Shown here piece after piece: positions 23,774 through 32,943 of a DNA stretch of 39,950 nt (position 1 is its first letter; each line of letters begins with the position of its first letter). Under the pieces are notes generated by a model that made no database searches, was not told where the DNA came from, and saw only the letters and a program-made list of their open reading frames with translations. A program made the translations under genes and the position numbers. Source of the stretch: Microtetraspora glauca (lineage in GTDB: Bacteria; Actinomycetota; Actinomycetes; Streptomycetales; Streptomycetaceae); contig JOFO01000049.1 in assembly GCA_000721275.1 (NCBI GenBank), positions 1 through 39,950 of the forward strand, read 5' to 3'.

Positions 23774-25084
23774 ATGAGTACCGACAGCGCAGCAGCCGGG
23801 CGGGGGAAGGCGCCCGGAAAGGTCTCGTGGGGAGGCTTCTTCCAGGGTCTGCAGAAGATGGGCCGGAGTCTGCAGCTGCCCATCGCGGTGCTGCCGGCCG
23901 CGGGCATCATCAACCGGCTGGGGCAGCCGGACGTCTTCGGCGCCGACGGTCTCGGCTGGGACAACGTCGCGAAGGTGATGTCGGGGGCGGGTGGCGCGCT
24001 GCTCGACGGGAGTCTGGGGCTGCCGCTGTTGTTCTGCATCGGTGTGGCCATCGGCATGGCGAAGAAGTCGGACGGTTCGACGGCGCTGGCGGCGGTGGTC
24101 GGTTTTCTCGTCTATTACACGGTGCTGCGGCAGTTCCCGAAGGACTGTCCGGCGGGGACGAAGGACGTGGGGGGCGGCTGCCTGGGGGCGGACGACGCCT
24201 TCGCGGGGTACACGTACCAGAATCCGGGTGTCTTCGGCGGCATCATCATGGGTCTGCTGGCGGCGTATCTGTGGCAGCGGTACCACCGGACGAAGCTGGT
24301 GGACTGGCTGGGCTTCTTCAACGGGCGCCGGCTGGTGCCGATCATCATGGCGTTCGTGGGCATCGCGTTCGCGGCGCTGTGTCTGTGGATCTGGCCGCCG
24401 ATCGGTGACGCGCTGGAGAGCTTCAGCGACTGGCTGGTGGGGCTGGGCGCGTGGGGTTCGGGCATCTTCGGGGTGGCGAACCGGGCGCTGCTGGTGATCG
24501 GTCTGCACCAGTTCCTGAACGTGCCCATCTGGTTCCAGTTCGGTACGTACACGAAGCCGGACGGGACGACGGTCCACGGTGACATCAGCATGTTCCTGGC
24601 GGGCGATCCGGAGGCGGGTCAGTTCACCACGGGGTTCTTCCCGATCATGATGTTCGCGCTGCCGGCGGCGGCGCTGGCGATCACGCACTGCGCGCGGCCG
24701 AACCGGCGCAAGGAGGTCGGCGGTCTGATGCTGTCGGTGGCGCTGACGTCGTTCGTCACGGGGATCACGGAGCCGCTGGAGTACTCGTTCCTCTTCATCG
24801 CGCCGGTGCTGTACGCGATCCACGCGCTGTTGACGGGTGTGTCGATGGCGGTGACGTGGGCGCTGGGGGTGAAGGACGGCTTCAGCTTCTCGGCGGGTCT
24901 GATCGACTACGTCATCAACTGGAACCTGGCGACGAAGCCGTGGCTGATCATTCCGATCGGGCTCTGTTTCGCGGTCGTGTACTACGTGATCTTCCGGTTC
25001 GCGATCACCAAGTTCAATCTGCCGACGCCCGGCCGGGAGCCGGAGGAGGTGCAGGAGCAGCTGGAGCGGGACAACGTGAAGTAG
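23774..25084 (+). CDS. nagE1: PTS N-acetylglucosamine EIIC permease (paralogue 1)
   Basis: The 436-residue protein starts at ATG 23774 after AGGGAGG. It is the EIIC domain only, with no fused EIIB or EIIA. Features are the amphipathic start GGFFQGLQKMGRSLQLPIAVLPAAGI, about ten membrane segments, the HRTKLVDWLGFFNGRRLVPI loop, and the sugar-site GITEPLEYSFLFIAPVLY with its key Glu. A 20-residue insertion with two cysteines (KDCPAGTKDVGGGCLGADD, about 118-136) in an outer loop is longer than in the second copy. It transports and phosphorylates GlcNAc-type sugars with EIIB. The flanking dre site points to DasR control. Confidence 0.92.
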   Translation: MSTDSAAAGRGKAPGKVSWGGFFQGLQKMGRSLQLPIAVLPAAGIINRLGQPDVFGADGLGWDNVAKVMSGAGGALLDGSLGLPLLFCIGVAIGMAKKSDGSTALAAVVGFLVYYTVLRQFPKDCPAGTKDVGGGCLGADDAFAGYTYQNPGVFGGIIMGLLAAYLWQRYHRTKLVDWLGFFNGRRLVPIIMAFVGIAFAALCLWIWPPIGDALESFSDWLVGLGAWGSGIFGVANRALLVIGLHQFLNVPIWFQFGTYTKPDGTTVHGDISMFLAGDPEAGQFTTGFFPIMMFALPAAALAITHCARPNRRKEVGGLMLSVALTSFVTGITEPLEYSFLFIAPVLYAIHALLTGVSMAVTWALGVKDGFSFSAGLIDYVINWNLATKPWLIIPIGLCFAVVYYVIFRFAITKFNLPTPGREPEEVQEQLERDNVK

Positions 25085-25129
25085 GACCCGTCCGCGCCGG
25101 GGCTTTCGCACCCTCGGCGGCGGCGTGGG

Positions 25130-25162
25130 AAGGCCCCTGGACCTGTGGTCCGGGGGCCTTTT
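25130..25162 (+). terminator. Terminator of nagE1
   Basis: A 14-bp stem (AAGGCCCCTGGACC with its complement, one G-U pair) and a 3-nt loop, ending in CCTTTT. It lies 45 bp after the nagE1 stop, giving nagE2 its own transcription unit. Confidence 0.85.
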
Positions 25163-25232
25163 GTCACGCCTTCATCACTATGCCCGCGTACCAAAAATTC
25201 GCAGGTTCCTTATCTAAGTCTCACGTGCTACA

Positions 25233-25280
25233 ACTGGTCTACACCACTCATTGGTGTAGACCACGCGGTCCAGACCACCG
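25233..25280 (+). promoter_or_regulatory. Cluster of three dre-like sites before nagE2
   Basis: Three abutting elements lie 72-119 bp before nagE2. ACTGGTCTACACCACT (25233-25248) and ATTGGTGTAGACCACG (25250-25265) each have one core mismatch to the DasR consensus. GCGGTCCAGACCACCG (25265-25280) has two. The cores of the first two are exact reverse complements of each other. Two sites are known for nagE2 in S. coelicolor, so the third would be extra. Confidence 0.82.
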
Positions 25281-25351
25281 CGTTCCCGAGACGCCGCCGT
25301 CACCCCCTTTTCACTGTCCTCTGGCGGCGCCTTGCCTACTGGAGGAAGTTG

Positions 25352-26605
25352 ATGAGTACGGCCACCGCCCAGGCCGCCGCTCCCGCGAAGAAGCGCGGAT
25401 CCGGCCTGTTCCAGGGCCTGCAGAAGGTCGGTCGCAGCCTGCAGCTGCCGATCGCCGTGCTGCCGGCCGCGGGTATTCTGCTCCGTCTCGGCCAGCCCGA
25501 CGTCTTCGGCAAGGACGGGCTCGGCTGGGACAAGGTCGCCTCGGTCTTCGCCACCGCCGGCGGCGCGGTCTTCGACAACCTGCCGCTGCTCTTCTGCATC
25601 GGTGTGGCCATCGGCTTCGCCAAGAAGGCCGACGGCTCCACCGCGCTGGCCGCCCTGGTCGGCTTCCTGGTCTACAGCAACGTGCTGAAGGCGTTCCCGG
25701 TCGCCGAGGCCGTCATCCAGCCCGGCGAGGACATCGCCGCGAAGTACAACAACCCGGGTGTCCTCGGCGGCATCCTCATGGGTCTGATCTCCGCGGTCAT
25801 CTGGCAGAAGTACCACCGCACCAAGCTGGTCGACTGGCTCGGCTTCTTCAACGGCCGCCGCCTCGTCCCGATCATCATGGCCTTCGTCGGCACCCTCGTC
25901 GGCGTCGTCTTCGGCCTGGTCTGGGAGCCCATCGGCAACGGCATCTCCAGCTTCGGCGAGTGGATGACGGGCCTCGGCGCCGCCGGTGCCGGTCTCTTCG
26001 GCCTCATCAACCGCGCGCTGATCCCGGTCGGCATGCACCAGTTCGTGAACACGGTCTCCTGGTTCCAGATCGGTGACTTCACCGACGCCGCCGGCAAGGT
26101 CGTCCACGGTGACCTCAACCGCTTCTTCGCCGGTGACCCGAGCGCCGGCATCTTCATGTCGGGCTTCTTCCCGATCATGATGTTCGGCCTCCCGGCCGCC
26201 GCCATCGCCATCGCGCACGCCGCCCGCCCCGAGCGCCGCAAGGCCGTGATGGGCATGATGGTCTCGCTCGCGCTGACCTCGTTCGTCACCGGCATCACCG
26301 AGCCGATCGAGTTCACCTTCATGTTCATCGCGCCGGTCCTGTACGCGGTGCACGCGGTCCTGACCGCCGTCTCGATGGCCGTCACCTGGGCCTTCGGGGT
26401 CCACGCCGGCTTCACCTTCTCGGCCGGCGGCATCGACTACCTGCTCAACTGGAGCCTGGCGACCAAGCCGTGGCTGATCATCCCGATCGGTCTCGTCTTC
26501 GCGGCGGTCTACTACGTGGTCTTCCGCTTCGCCATCACCAAGTTCAACCTCCCCACCCCGGGCCGCGAGCCCGAGGAGGAGGTCGAGGACCTCACCAAGG
26601 CGTGA
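25352..26605 (+). CDS. nagE2: PTS N-acetylglucosamine EIIC permease (paralogue 2)
   Basis: The 417-residue protein starts at ATG 25352 after GGAGGAAG. It is an EIIC domain closely similar to the product of the gene before it, with the same landmarks: GLFQGLQKVGRSLQLPIAVLPAAGI, HRTKLVDWLGFFNGRRLVPI and GITEPIEFTFMFIAPVLY. It lacks the cysteine-containing loop of paralogue 1. In S. coelicolor NagE2 is the main GlcNAc permease and a signal-entry point for the switch from growth to antibiotic production. Three DasR-type sites upstream fit tight control. It is closed by a strong terminator. Confidence 0.93.
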   Translation: MSTATAQAAAPAKKRGSGLFQGLQKVGRSLQLPIAVLPAAGILLRLGQPDVFGKDGLGWDKVASVFATAGGAVFDNLPLLFCIGVAIGFAKKADGSTALAALVGFLVYSNVLKAFPVAEAVIQPGEDIAAKYNNPGVLGGILMGLISAVIWQKYHRTKLVDWLGFFNGRRLVPIIMAFVGTLVGVVFGLVWEPIGNGISSFGEWMTGLGAAGAGLFGLINRALIPVGMHQFVNTVSWFQIGDFTDAAGKVVHGDLNRFFAGDPSAGIFMSGFFPIMMFGLPAAAIAIAHAARPERRKAVMGMMVSLALTSFVTGITEPIEFTFMFIAPVLYAVHAVLTAVSMAVTWAFGVHAGFTFSAGGIDYLLNWSLATKPWLIIPIGLVFAAVYYVVFRFAITKFNLPTPGREPEEEVEDLTKA

Positions 26606-26623
26606 GCCCCTCCCCCGTACGAC

Positions 26624-26659
26624 GGAAGGCCCCGGAACCCGAAGGTTCCGGGGCCTTCC
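26624..26659 (+). terminator. Terminator of nagE2
   Basis: A perfect 16-bp stem (GGAAGGCCCCGGAACC and complement) with loop CGAA, 18 bp after the nagE2 stop. It can also act on the convergent MBL gene. Confidence 0.88.
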
Positions 26660-26730
26660 CCGTGTCCGCCGACGCTCGGAGCCGTGACCGTACCGGCGCT
26701 CGGACGCCGTGTCCGTACCGACGCTCAGAC
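26660..26730. repeat. Three ~25-bp tandem copies across the MBL gene stop codon
   Basis: Units at 26706-26730 (contains the stop), 26681-26705 (25 bp, four differences) and 26660-26680 (shortened). The innermost copy codes the final residues and stop of the hydrolase gene; the others are untranslated. Confidence 0.75.
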
Positions 26731-27477
26731 CTCGTAGACCGCGCCCGCCCTCGCCAGCTCCGCCGGGCCGTCGTAGACCGCGCGGGCGTCGGCGAGGTTC
26801 CGCTCGCCATCCGTCCACGGCGGGATGTGGGTGAGGACGAGGCGGCCGGCGCCGGCCCGGGCGGCGTGCGCGCCGGCCTCGCGGCCGTTGAGGTGGAGCT
26901 CCGGGATGTCCTCCTTGCCGTGGGTGAAGGACGCCTCGCAGAGGAAGAGGTCGACGCCGCGGGCGAGCTCGTCCAGCTCGTCGCAGACGCCGGTGTCGCC
27001 GGAGTACGCGAGGGACCGGCCGCCGTGCTCCACCCGGATGCCGTACGCCTCCACCGGGTGGCACACCTTCTCGGTGCGGACGGTGAACGGGCCCAGCTCG
27101 AAGGTGCCCGGGCGCAGGGTGCGGAAGTCGAAGACCTCGCTCATCGAGGACGAGGACGGGGTGTCCGCGTACGCCGTGGTCAGGCGCTGCTCGGCGCCCT
27201 CGGGGGCGTAGACGGGGAGCGCGTCGCAGCGGCCGCCCTCGTGCCGGTAGTAGCGGGCGACGAAGTAGCCGCACATGTCGATGCAGTGGTCCGCGTGGAG
27301 GTGACTGAGGAAGATCGCGTCCAGGTCGTACAGGCCGATGTGGCGCTGCAGCTCGCCGAGGGCGCCGTTGCCCATGTCGAGGAGCAGCCGGAAGCCGTCG
27401 GCCTCGACGAGGTAGCTCGAACAGGCCGATTCCGCGGACGGGAACGACCCGGAGCAGCCGACGACGGTGAGCTTCAT
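26725..27477 (-). CDS. MBL-fold metal-dependent hydrolase (RNase Z-like group)
   Basis: The 250-residue protein starts at ATG 27477 with AGGAGG-like CTATG context. It has the MBL fold: MKLTVVGCSGSFPS, the metal motif HLHADH (59-64), CHPVEAYGIRVE and SGDTG with the bridging Asp. A downstream CEASF and final LTHIPPW follow. Spacing resembles the RNase Z/ElaC-like and cyclic-phosphodiesterase group rather than beta-lactamases. It should bind two zinc ions and act in the cytosol. The substrate is unknown. From memory it is a conserved neighbour of cysM in streptomycetes. Confidence 0.88.
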   Translation of the reverse strand: MKLTVVGCSGSFPSAESACSSYLVEADGFRLLLDMGNGALGELQRHIGLYDLDAIFLSHLHADHCIDMCGYFVARYYRHEGGRCDALPVYAPEGAEQRLTTAYADTPSSSSMSEVFDFRTLRPGTFELGPFTVRTEKVCHPVEAYGIRVEHGGRSLAYSGDTGVCDELDELARGVDLFLCEASFTHGKEDIPELHLNGREAGAHAARAGAGRLVLTHIPPWTDGERNLADARAVYDGPAELARAGAVYEV

Positions 27478-27684
27478 AGGAGCGTGAACCTCCGTGGACG
27501 GGTGCGGTCAGGCACGCAGAGGGGAGGGGGGAGGCCGTGCGGTCAGACGAGAGTAAGGCGCACAGGGGCCGGTCGCTCCTTCGTGGCGGCCCGTTGTGGG
27601 CGAACTCACGGGCACTGTCACCGGTTCGGATGGACGGCGGGGCGCGGCGGCGCGGTGACCGGGGCGCCGGTAACGTCATGGGGT

Positions 27685-28119
27685 ATGGACACGTCGTGGT
27701 GGCCCGCGCTGGTCGCGGTCGTGGTGATCGCGCTGGCGGTGGCGGTCGCCGGTGCCCGGACCCGGCCGCGGGCGCGTCCGCCGGCGCCGGCCCGTCCGCC
27801 GGGGGCGCGAGAGCCGCGGGCGCGGGAGATCTGGTGGGCCGAGGTGCCGTTCGAGGACGGGCCCGGTGCGAAGGACCGGCCGTGTCTGGTGCTGTCGGTG
27901 CGGGGGGATCTGGCGCGGGTCGCGAAGATCACGAGCAGGTACCACGACGAGCGGCCCGGGGTGATCGCGCTGCCGCCGGGGGCGGTGGGCGACGCGCGGG
28001 GGCGGCCGAGCTTCCTGGAGCCGGACGAGCTGCGGGACGTGCCGCTGGGCGGGTTCCGGCGGCGGGTCGGGGAGGCGGACCCGGTCGTGTGGGACCAGGT
28101 CCGCCACCTCGCCCGTTAG
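27685..28119 (+). CDS. Membrane-anchored PemK/MazF-like protein, no visible antitoxin
   Basis: The 144-residue protein starts at ATG 27685. One membrane helix (about 6-23) is followed by an Arg/Pro/Ala-rich linker (24-48). A MazF/PemK-type domain follows: REIWWAEVPFEDGPGAKDRPCLVLSVRGDLARVAKITSRYH, with the family's early W-x-x-x-P-F and KDRPCLVL strands. MazF proteins are mRNA interferases of about 110 residues. The membrane anchor is unusual, and no small antitoxin gene is adjacent on either side. It may have lost toxicity or have another role. The gene ends 4 bp from the convergent cysM. Confidence 0.75.
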   Translation: MDTSWWPALVAVVVIALAVAVAGARTRPRARPPAPARPPGAREPRAREIWWAEVPFEDGPGAKDRPCLVLSVRGDLARVAKITSRYHDERPGVIALPPGAVGDARGRPSFLEPDELRDVPLGGFRRRVGEADPVVWDQVRHLAR

Positions 28120-28123
28120 CGGG

Positions 28124-29357
<1,234 letters not shown>

Positions 29358-29459
29358 GGGCGTGGGCTCCTGTCGGAAGGACGTGTACGTGACGTGGTGG
29401 GCGCGCTGCTGGGCCCCCGCGCGGAGGGGGGTCGTACGTACGTGCGCTCGGCCGGCGCT

Positions 29460-29576
29460 TCAGCGCGCGGCGCGGGACGGACAGATCGCGCTGGCGAGGC
29501 GGCAGAGGTCGACGTGCAGGCGTGCCACGAGCAGCGGTGTGCTCGGGGTGTCTGCGCTCACGTCGTGGGAAACCAT
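29460..29576 (-). CDS. Leader peptide upstream of cysO (38 aa, cysteine-type)
   Basis: A short frame from ATG 29576 ends in TGA 102 bp before cysO. Its centre reads ARLHVDLCRLASAICPSR, with two cysteines at 25 and 32. I recognise this as the type of conserved streptomycete leader peptide found before sulfur genes. A stalled ribosome at the Cys codons when cysteine is scarce could raise expression of the operon downstream. The ribosome site is weak, and attenuation is inferred from position and composition only. Confidence 0.75.
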   Translation of the reverse strand: MVSHDVSADTPSTPLLVARLHVDLCRLASAICPSRAAR

Positions 29577-29685
29577 GCGGTCATCGTATCGATTCCCGGT
29601 CCGGGATCCGGAGTGTGATCTCAGATGCTGGATGATTTCCGACCGCCTTCCGGACAGGACCTCGGTACCCCGGGGGGTGTCCCCC

Positions 29686-30111
29686 TCAGGCGTACTCCTC
29701 CACGACCTTGACGTCCTCCTCCTCCACGACCCCGTCGACGATGGTGTACGAGCGGAACTGGAAGGGTCCGGAGCCGTCGGTGTCGGCGGTGGAGACCAGG
29801 ACGTAGTGGGCGCCGGGCTCGTTGGCGTAGGTGATGTCGGTGCGGGACGGGTACGCCTCCGTGGCCGTGTGCGAGTGGTAGATGATCACGGGCTCCTCGT
29901 CCCGGTCGTCCATCTCGCGGTAGAGCTTGAGGAGGTCGGCGGAGTCGAACTCGTAGAAGGTGGGCGAGCGGGCGGCGTTGAGCATCGGGATGAACCGCTC
30001 GGGGCGGCCCGAGCCGACGGGTCCCGCGACGACGCCGCAGGCCTCGTCGGGGTGGTCCGCGCGGGCGTGTTCCACGATCCGGTCGTACAGGGCCCGGGTG
30101 ATGGTCAGCAT
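29686..30111 (-). CDS. mec: JAMM/MPN metallopeptidase Mec (CysO-cysteine peptidase)
   Basis: The 141-residue protein starts at ATG 30111. The JAMM zinc site is complete: Glu23 in HPDEACG, and HSHTATEAYPSRTD with His79, His81, Ser89 and Asp92. In mycobacteria Mec releases cysteine from the CysO-cysteine adduct. The gene lies upstream of cysO-cysM on the same strand, separated by the leader-peptide region, so it may be transcribed with them or separately. The extra MV on CysO suggests a possible second job in maturing CysO. Confidence 0.9.
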   Translation of the reverse strand: MLTITRALYDRIVEHARADHPDEACGVVAGPVGSGRPERFIPMLNAARSPTFYEFDSADLLKLYREMDDRDEEPVIIYHSHTATEAYPSRTDITYANEPGAHYVLVSTADTDGSGPFQFRSYTIVDGVVEEEDVKVVEEYA

Positions 30112-30130
30112 GACGACAGGATAAGCAGAC

Positions 30131-30167
30131 GGGCCGCCCCGTACCGAGGAGTGGTACGGGACGGCCC
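30131..30167 (-). terminator. Terminator of the amino-acid permease gene
   Basis: A 15-bp stem (GGGCCGCCCCGTACC with its complement, one mismatch) and a 7-nt loop lie 20 bp beyond the permease stop, before mec. Confidence 0.75.
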
Positions 30168-30187
30168 GGATGCCGAGACGGTGCAGG

Positions 30188-31624
30188 TCAGGAGCGCTTG
30201 GCGAAGGCGGCGCCCTCGGGGTTGCGGGCCTTGAGCACCAGGTAGGAGACGGCGAGCAGCAGGCCCCAGACCGGTGCGCCGTAGAGCGCGACGCGGTTGC
30301 CGGCGTCCATGCCCATGGTCACCACGACCAGGGCGATGAAGGCGAGGGCGAAGGCGCTGGCCCAGATGCCGCCGGGGGCCTTGAAGGAGGACTGGGGCAG
30401 TTCGCCGCGGTCGGCCTTGAGGCGGTAGCGGATCTGGCAGACCAGGATCATGATCCAGGCCCACATGCCGGAGATGGTGGCGAAGGAGACGACGTAGTTG
30501 AACGCCTCACCGGGCCACTGGTAGTTGATCCAGACGCCGACCATCATCAGCGCGGCCGAGAACGTGGTGCCGACGAGCGGGGTGCCGTTCTTGGTGAGGC
30601 GGGTGAAGAAGGCCGGGCCCTGGCCGTTGAGCGCGAGGTCGCGCAGCATGCGGCCGGTGGAGTACATGCCCGAGTTGCAGGACGACAGGGCCGCGGTCAG
30701 CACGACGAAGTTGACGATGGCGGCGCCGATGCCGAGGCCCATCTTCTCGAAGGCGGCGACGAACGGCGAGACGCCCGGCTGGAACTCGGTCCACGGGACG
30801 ACCGACAGGATCATGATGAGCGCGCCGACGTAGAAGACGGCGATGCGCCACGGCACGGTGTTGATGGCCTTGGGCAGGACGGTCTTCGGGTCCTTCGACT
30901 CGCCGGCGGTCACGCCGACCAGCTCGACGGCGAGGAACGCGAACATGACCATCTGGAGGGTCATGAGGGTGGAGGCGATGCCGTTCTCCCCGGCGAAGAA
31001 GCCGCCGAGGTCCCACAGGTGGGTGATCGAGGCGGTGTCGCCGGCGTCGGAGAAGCCGAGGGTGAGGATGCCGGCGCAGATCAGGATCATGCCGACGATG
31101 GCGGTGACCTTGACCATGGAGAACCAGAACTCCAGCTCGCCGAAGAGCTTCACGGAGATCAGGTTGGCGCCGTAGAGGATCACGGTGAAGACGAGGGCGG
31201 AGATCCACTGCGGGATGTCCCACCAGTACGTCATGTAGGTGGCCGCGGCGGTGACTTCGGTGATGCCGGTGACGACCCAGAAGAGCCAGTACGTCCAGCC
31301 GGTGACGAAGCCCGCGAAGGGGCCGATGAACTCCCGCGCGTACTCCGAGAAGGAGCCGGAGACGGGGCGGTACATGAGGAGCTCGCCGAGCGCCCGCATG
31401 ATGAAGAAGATCACGAGGCCCGCGAGGGCGTACGCGAGGATCAGGCTGGGGCCCGCCTTGGAGATGCCCTTGCCCGCTCCGAGGAAGAGGCCGGTGCCGA
31501 TGGCTCCGCCGATCGCGATCATCTGGATCTGGCGGGCGCCGAGTGCCCGGTGGTAACCCTCGCCCGAGGCGGAGTCCGCGGCCTCATTGCCGTCGTGCTG
31601 CTTGTCGACCCGCACTGAGGTCAT
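30188..31624 (-). CDS. APC-family amino acid permease (asparagine/GABA-type)
   Basis: The 478-residue protein starts at ATG 31624 with AAAGG upstream. The N-terminus has the amino acid transporter signature: YHRALGARQIQMIAIGGAIGTGLFLGAG, then RALGELLMYRPVSGSFSEYA. About twelve membrane helices follow, with VGVTAGESKDPKTVLPKAI between the sixth and seventh. This is the AAT group of APC permeases, proton symporters for asparagine, GABA, proline or aromatic amino acids. The exact substrate is not clear from sequence. It is a single gene; a palindrome 250 bp upstream may be an operator. Confidence 0.88.
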   Translation of the reverse strand: MTSVRVDKQHDGNEAADSASGEGYHRALGARQIQMIAIGGAIGTGLFLGAGKGISKAGPSLILAYALAGLVIFFIMRALGELLMYRPVSGSFSEYAREFIGPFAGFVTGWTYWLFWVVTGITEVTAAATYMTYWWDIPQWISALVFTVILYGANLISVKLFGELEFWFSMVKVTAIVGMILICAGILTLGFSDAGDTASITHLWDLGGFFAGENGIASTLMTLQMVMFAFLAVELVGVTAGESKDPKTVLPKAINTVPWRIAVFYVGALIMILSVVPWTEFQPGVSPFVAAFEKMGLGIGAAIVNFVVLTAALSSCNSGMYSTGRMLRDLALNGQGPAFFTRLTKNGTPLVGTTFSAALMMVGVWINYQWPGEAFNYVVSFATISGMWAWIMILVCQIRYRLKADRGELPQSSFKAPGGIWASAFALAFIALVVVTMGMDAGNRVALYGAPVWGLLLAVSYLVLKARNPEGAAFAKRS

Positions 31625-31947
31625 GGTGGTGCGCCTTTCTCCATGCTGATCCGCGCGACTGCGTCTGCCGCGGATCAGGTCCTGATCCCCCCGGATGTGG
31701 ATGGAGTGCCGCCGGCGGTCAGCCGGCTCAAGCGCCCTCGGGAACAGGGGTGGCGTCCCCGAGTGGTCGTGAAGGTGTATCACGGGGCGGGGCGCGATCG
31801 AGGGAGAAGCGTGTGGCGCACGCCACGAAAAGAGGGGGAGAAAAGGGACACAAGACGGCAAGGTGCCCGCTCGGATAACGAGTTCGTTATCCGGATTTGA
31901 GCGTCCGCTGAGCGAACATCCCGCCGTCGCGCGCCGGGGCCGCGCCC
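31625..31947. other. Gene-free 323 bp before the permease
   Basis: No coding frame with support was found here. The stretch holds the permease leader, a purine-rich run around 31800-31860, and a perfect palindrome described separately. It probably contains the permease promoter and a long 5' untranslated region. Confidence 0.6.
31872..31893. promoter_or_regulatory. Perfect palindrome upstream of the permease gene
   Basis: CGGATAACGA and TCGTTATCCG are separated by GT, giving a 10-bp perfect inverted repeat. It is A/T-richer than its surroundings and lies about 250 bp before the permease start and 55 bp beyond the DUF2017 stop. An operator for an unidentified dimeric repressor is more likely than a terminator. 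Confidence 0.6.
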
Positions 31948-32529
31948 TCAGGACATCAGCGTCTCCACCAGTGACTCCTGAAGCGCGCCGAGCCAGAGGT
32001 ACGCCATCACCATCGGCTTGCGCGGGTCGCTGTCCGGCAGCCGGTAGAGCCGCTCGCTCTCCTCGTCCTCGGTGATGTCCAGCCGGGTGGCGATCGTCAG
32101 CCGCAGGTCGTTGAGGGTGCCGAGCCAGCACCGGGACTCGTCCGGGGTCAGCTTCAGGACCGCGGGCTCCTCCGGGCCCTCGCTGGCCAGCCCGTCCAGG
32201 GCGCGCACCACGGCGAGGGCGTCGTCGCGCTTGCGGGCCCGCAGGTCGTTCTCGGTGAAGCGGCGGAAGTCGGCCGCGGCGGCCCGCAGCTCCTCGCTGT
32301 CGTCCGCGTACGCGTCGGGGAAGAGGCGGCGCAGGGCGGGGTCGGACGGGGGTTCGCTGGGGCCCTCGGCGAAGAGGGCGGCGAGCGGGTCGGCGTCCTC
32401 GGCGGGCTCGTCGCCGGGGCCGATGAGCTCCAGGAGCTGGACGGCGAGCGAGCGCAGGATGGAGACCTCGACCTCGTCGAGGGCGACGGCCGCCCCGCCG
32501 CCCGGCACGGCCTCGAAGTGGCCGGCCAT
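31948..32529 (-). CDS. DUF2017 family protein
   Basis: The 193-residue protein starts at ATG 32529, overlapping the clpS stop by one base (TGATG), so it is translationally coupled. Features are EVSILRSLAVQLLELIG at the start, an Asp/Glu/Pro-rich middle, LRRLFPDAYADD, and the helical end WLGTLNDLRLTIATRLDI with AYLWLGALQESLVETL. DUF2017 is an actinobacterial family of unknown function nearly always next to clpS. A role with ClpS in protease delivery is a guess from this linkage. Confidence 0.88.
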   Translation of the reverse strand: MAGHFEAVPGGGAAVALDEVEVSILRSLAVQLLELIGPGDEPAEDADPLAALFAEGPSEPPSDPALRRLFPDAYADDSEELRAAAADFRRFTENDLRARKRDDALAVVRALDGLASEGPEEPAVLKLTPDESRCWLGTLNDLRLTIATRLDITEDEESERLYRLPDSDPRKPMVMAYLWLGALQESLVETLMS

Positions 32530-32843
32530 CAGCCGCGGTCCTGGGAGAGCGTGGCCCACAGTCCGTAGCCGTGCATCGCCTGCACGTCCCGTTCCATCTC
32601 CTCGCGAGTGCCGCTGGAGACCACCGCGCGGCCCTTGTTGTGCACGTCGAGCATCAGCTTGTGCGCCTTGTCCTTGGAGTAGCCGAAGTACGTCTGGAAG
32701 ACGTAGGTGACATAGCTCATCAGGTTCACCGGGTCGTTGTGCACGAGGGTGACCCAGGGGACGTCGGGCTCGACGACCGCGGAGACCTCCTCGGCCGACT
32801 CGGTCCGTTCGATCTCGATAGGCGCGATGCTCACTTGTCCCAT
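32529..32843 (-). CDS. clpS: ATP-dependent Clp protease adaptor ClpS
   Basis: Taken from ATG 32843 (104 aa); earlier in-frame starts would add a Pro/Arg-rich stretch with no family match. The ClpS core is [48 protein letters not shown]. It has the DPVN loop that lines the N-degron pocket and the HNKG segment. ClpS delivers proteins with bulky hydrophobic N-terminal residues to ClpA/ClpC with ClpP. It is divergent from pncB over a 100-bp region with a strong palindrome. Confidence 0.93.
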   Translation of the reverse strand: MGQVSIAPIEIERTESAEEVSAVVEPDVPWVTLVHNDPVNLMSYVTYVFQTYFGYSKDKAHKLMLDVHNKGRAVVSSGTREEMERDVQAMHGYGLWATLSQDRG

Positions 32844-32897
32844 GCTGCCACCCGGGCCCCCCGGTCGCACAAACGGGCCGCCCCTCCGGCGACACCG

Positions 32898-32930
32898 CCG
32901 CACTATTCGTCAGACTGACGAATAGTGCGG
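32898..32930. promoter_or_regulatory. 15-bp perfect palindrome before pncB (NAD-salvage operator)
   Basis: CCGCACTATTCGTCA and TGACGAATAGTGCGG are separated by GAC. The element ends 13 bp before pncB. TAGCAT at 32931-32936 looks like a -10 box only 7-8 bp before the ATG, so pncB may be leaderless and the palindrome would cover its promoter. The half-site resembles, from memory, operators of NrtR-type (Nudix) NAD regulators; this match is not verified. Confidence 0.75.
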
Positions 32931-32943
32931 TAGCATCATCGGC

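Noticed and set aside
31625..32131. Longer start for the amino-acid permease
   Set aside because: The added residues are low-complexity and overlap the DUF2017 gene; ATG 31624 has a ribosome site and the family N-terminus.
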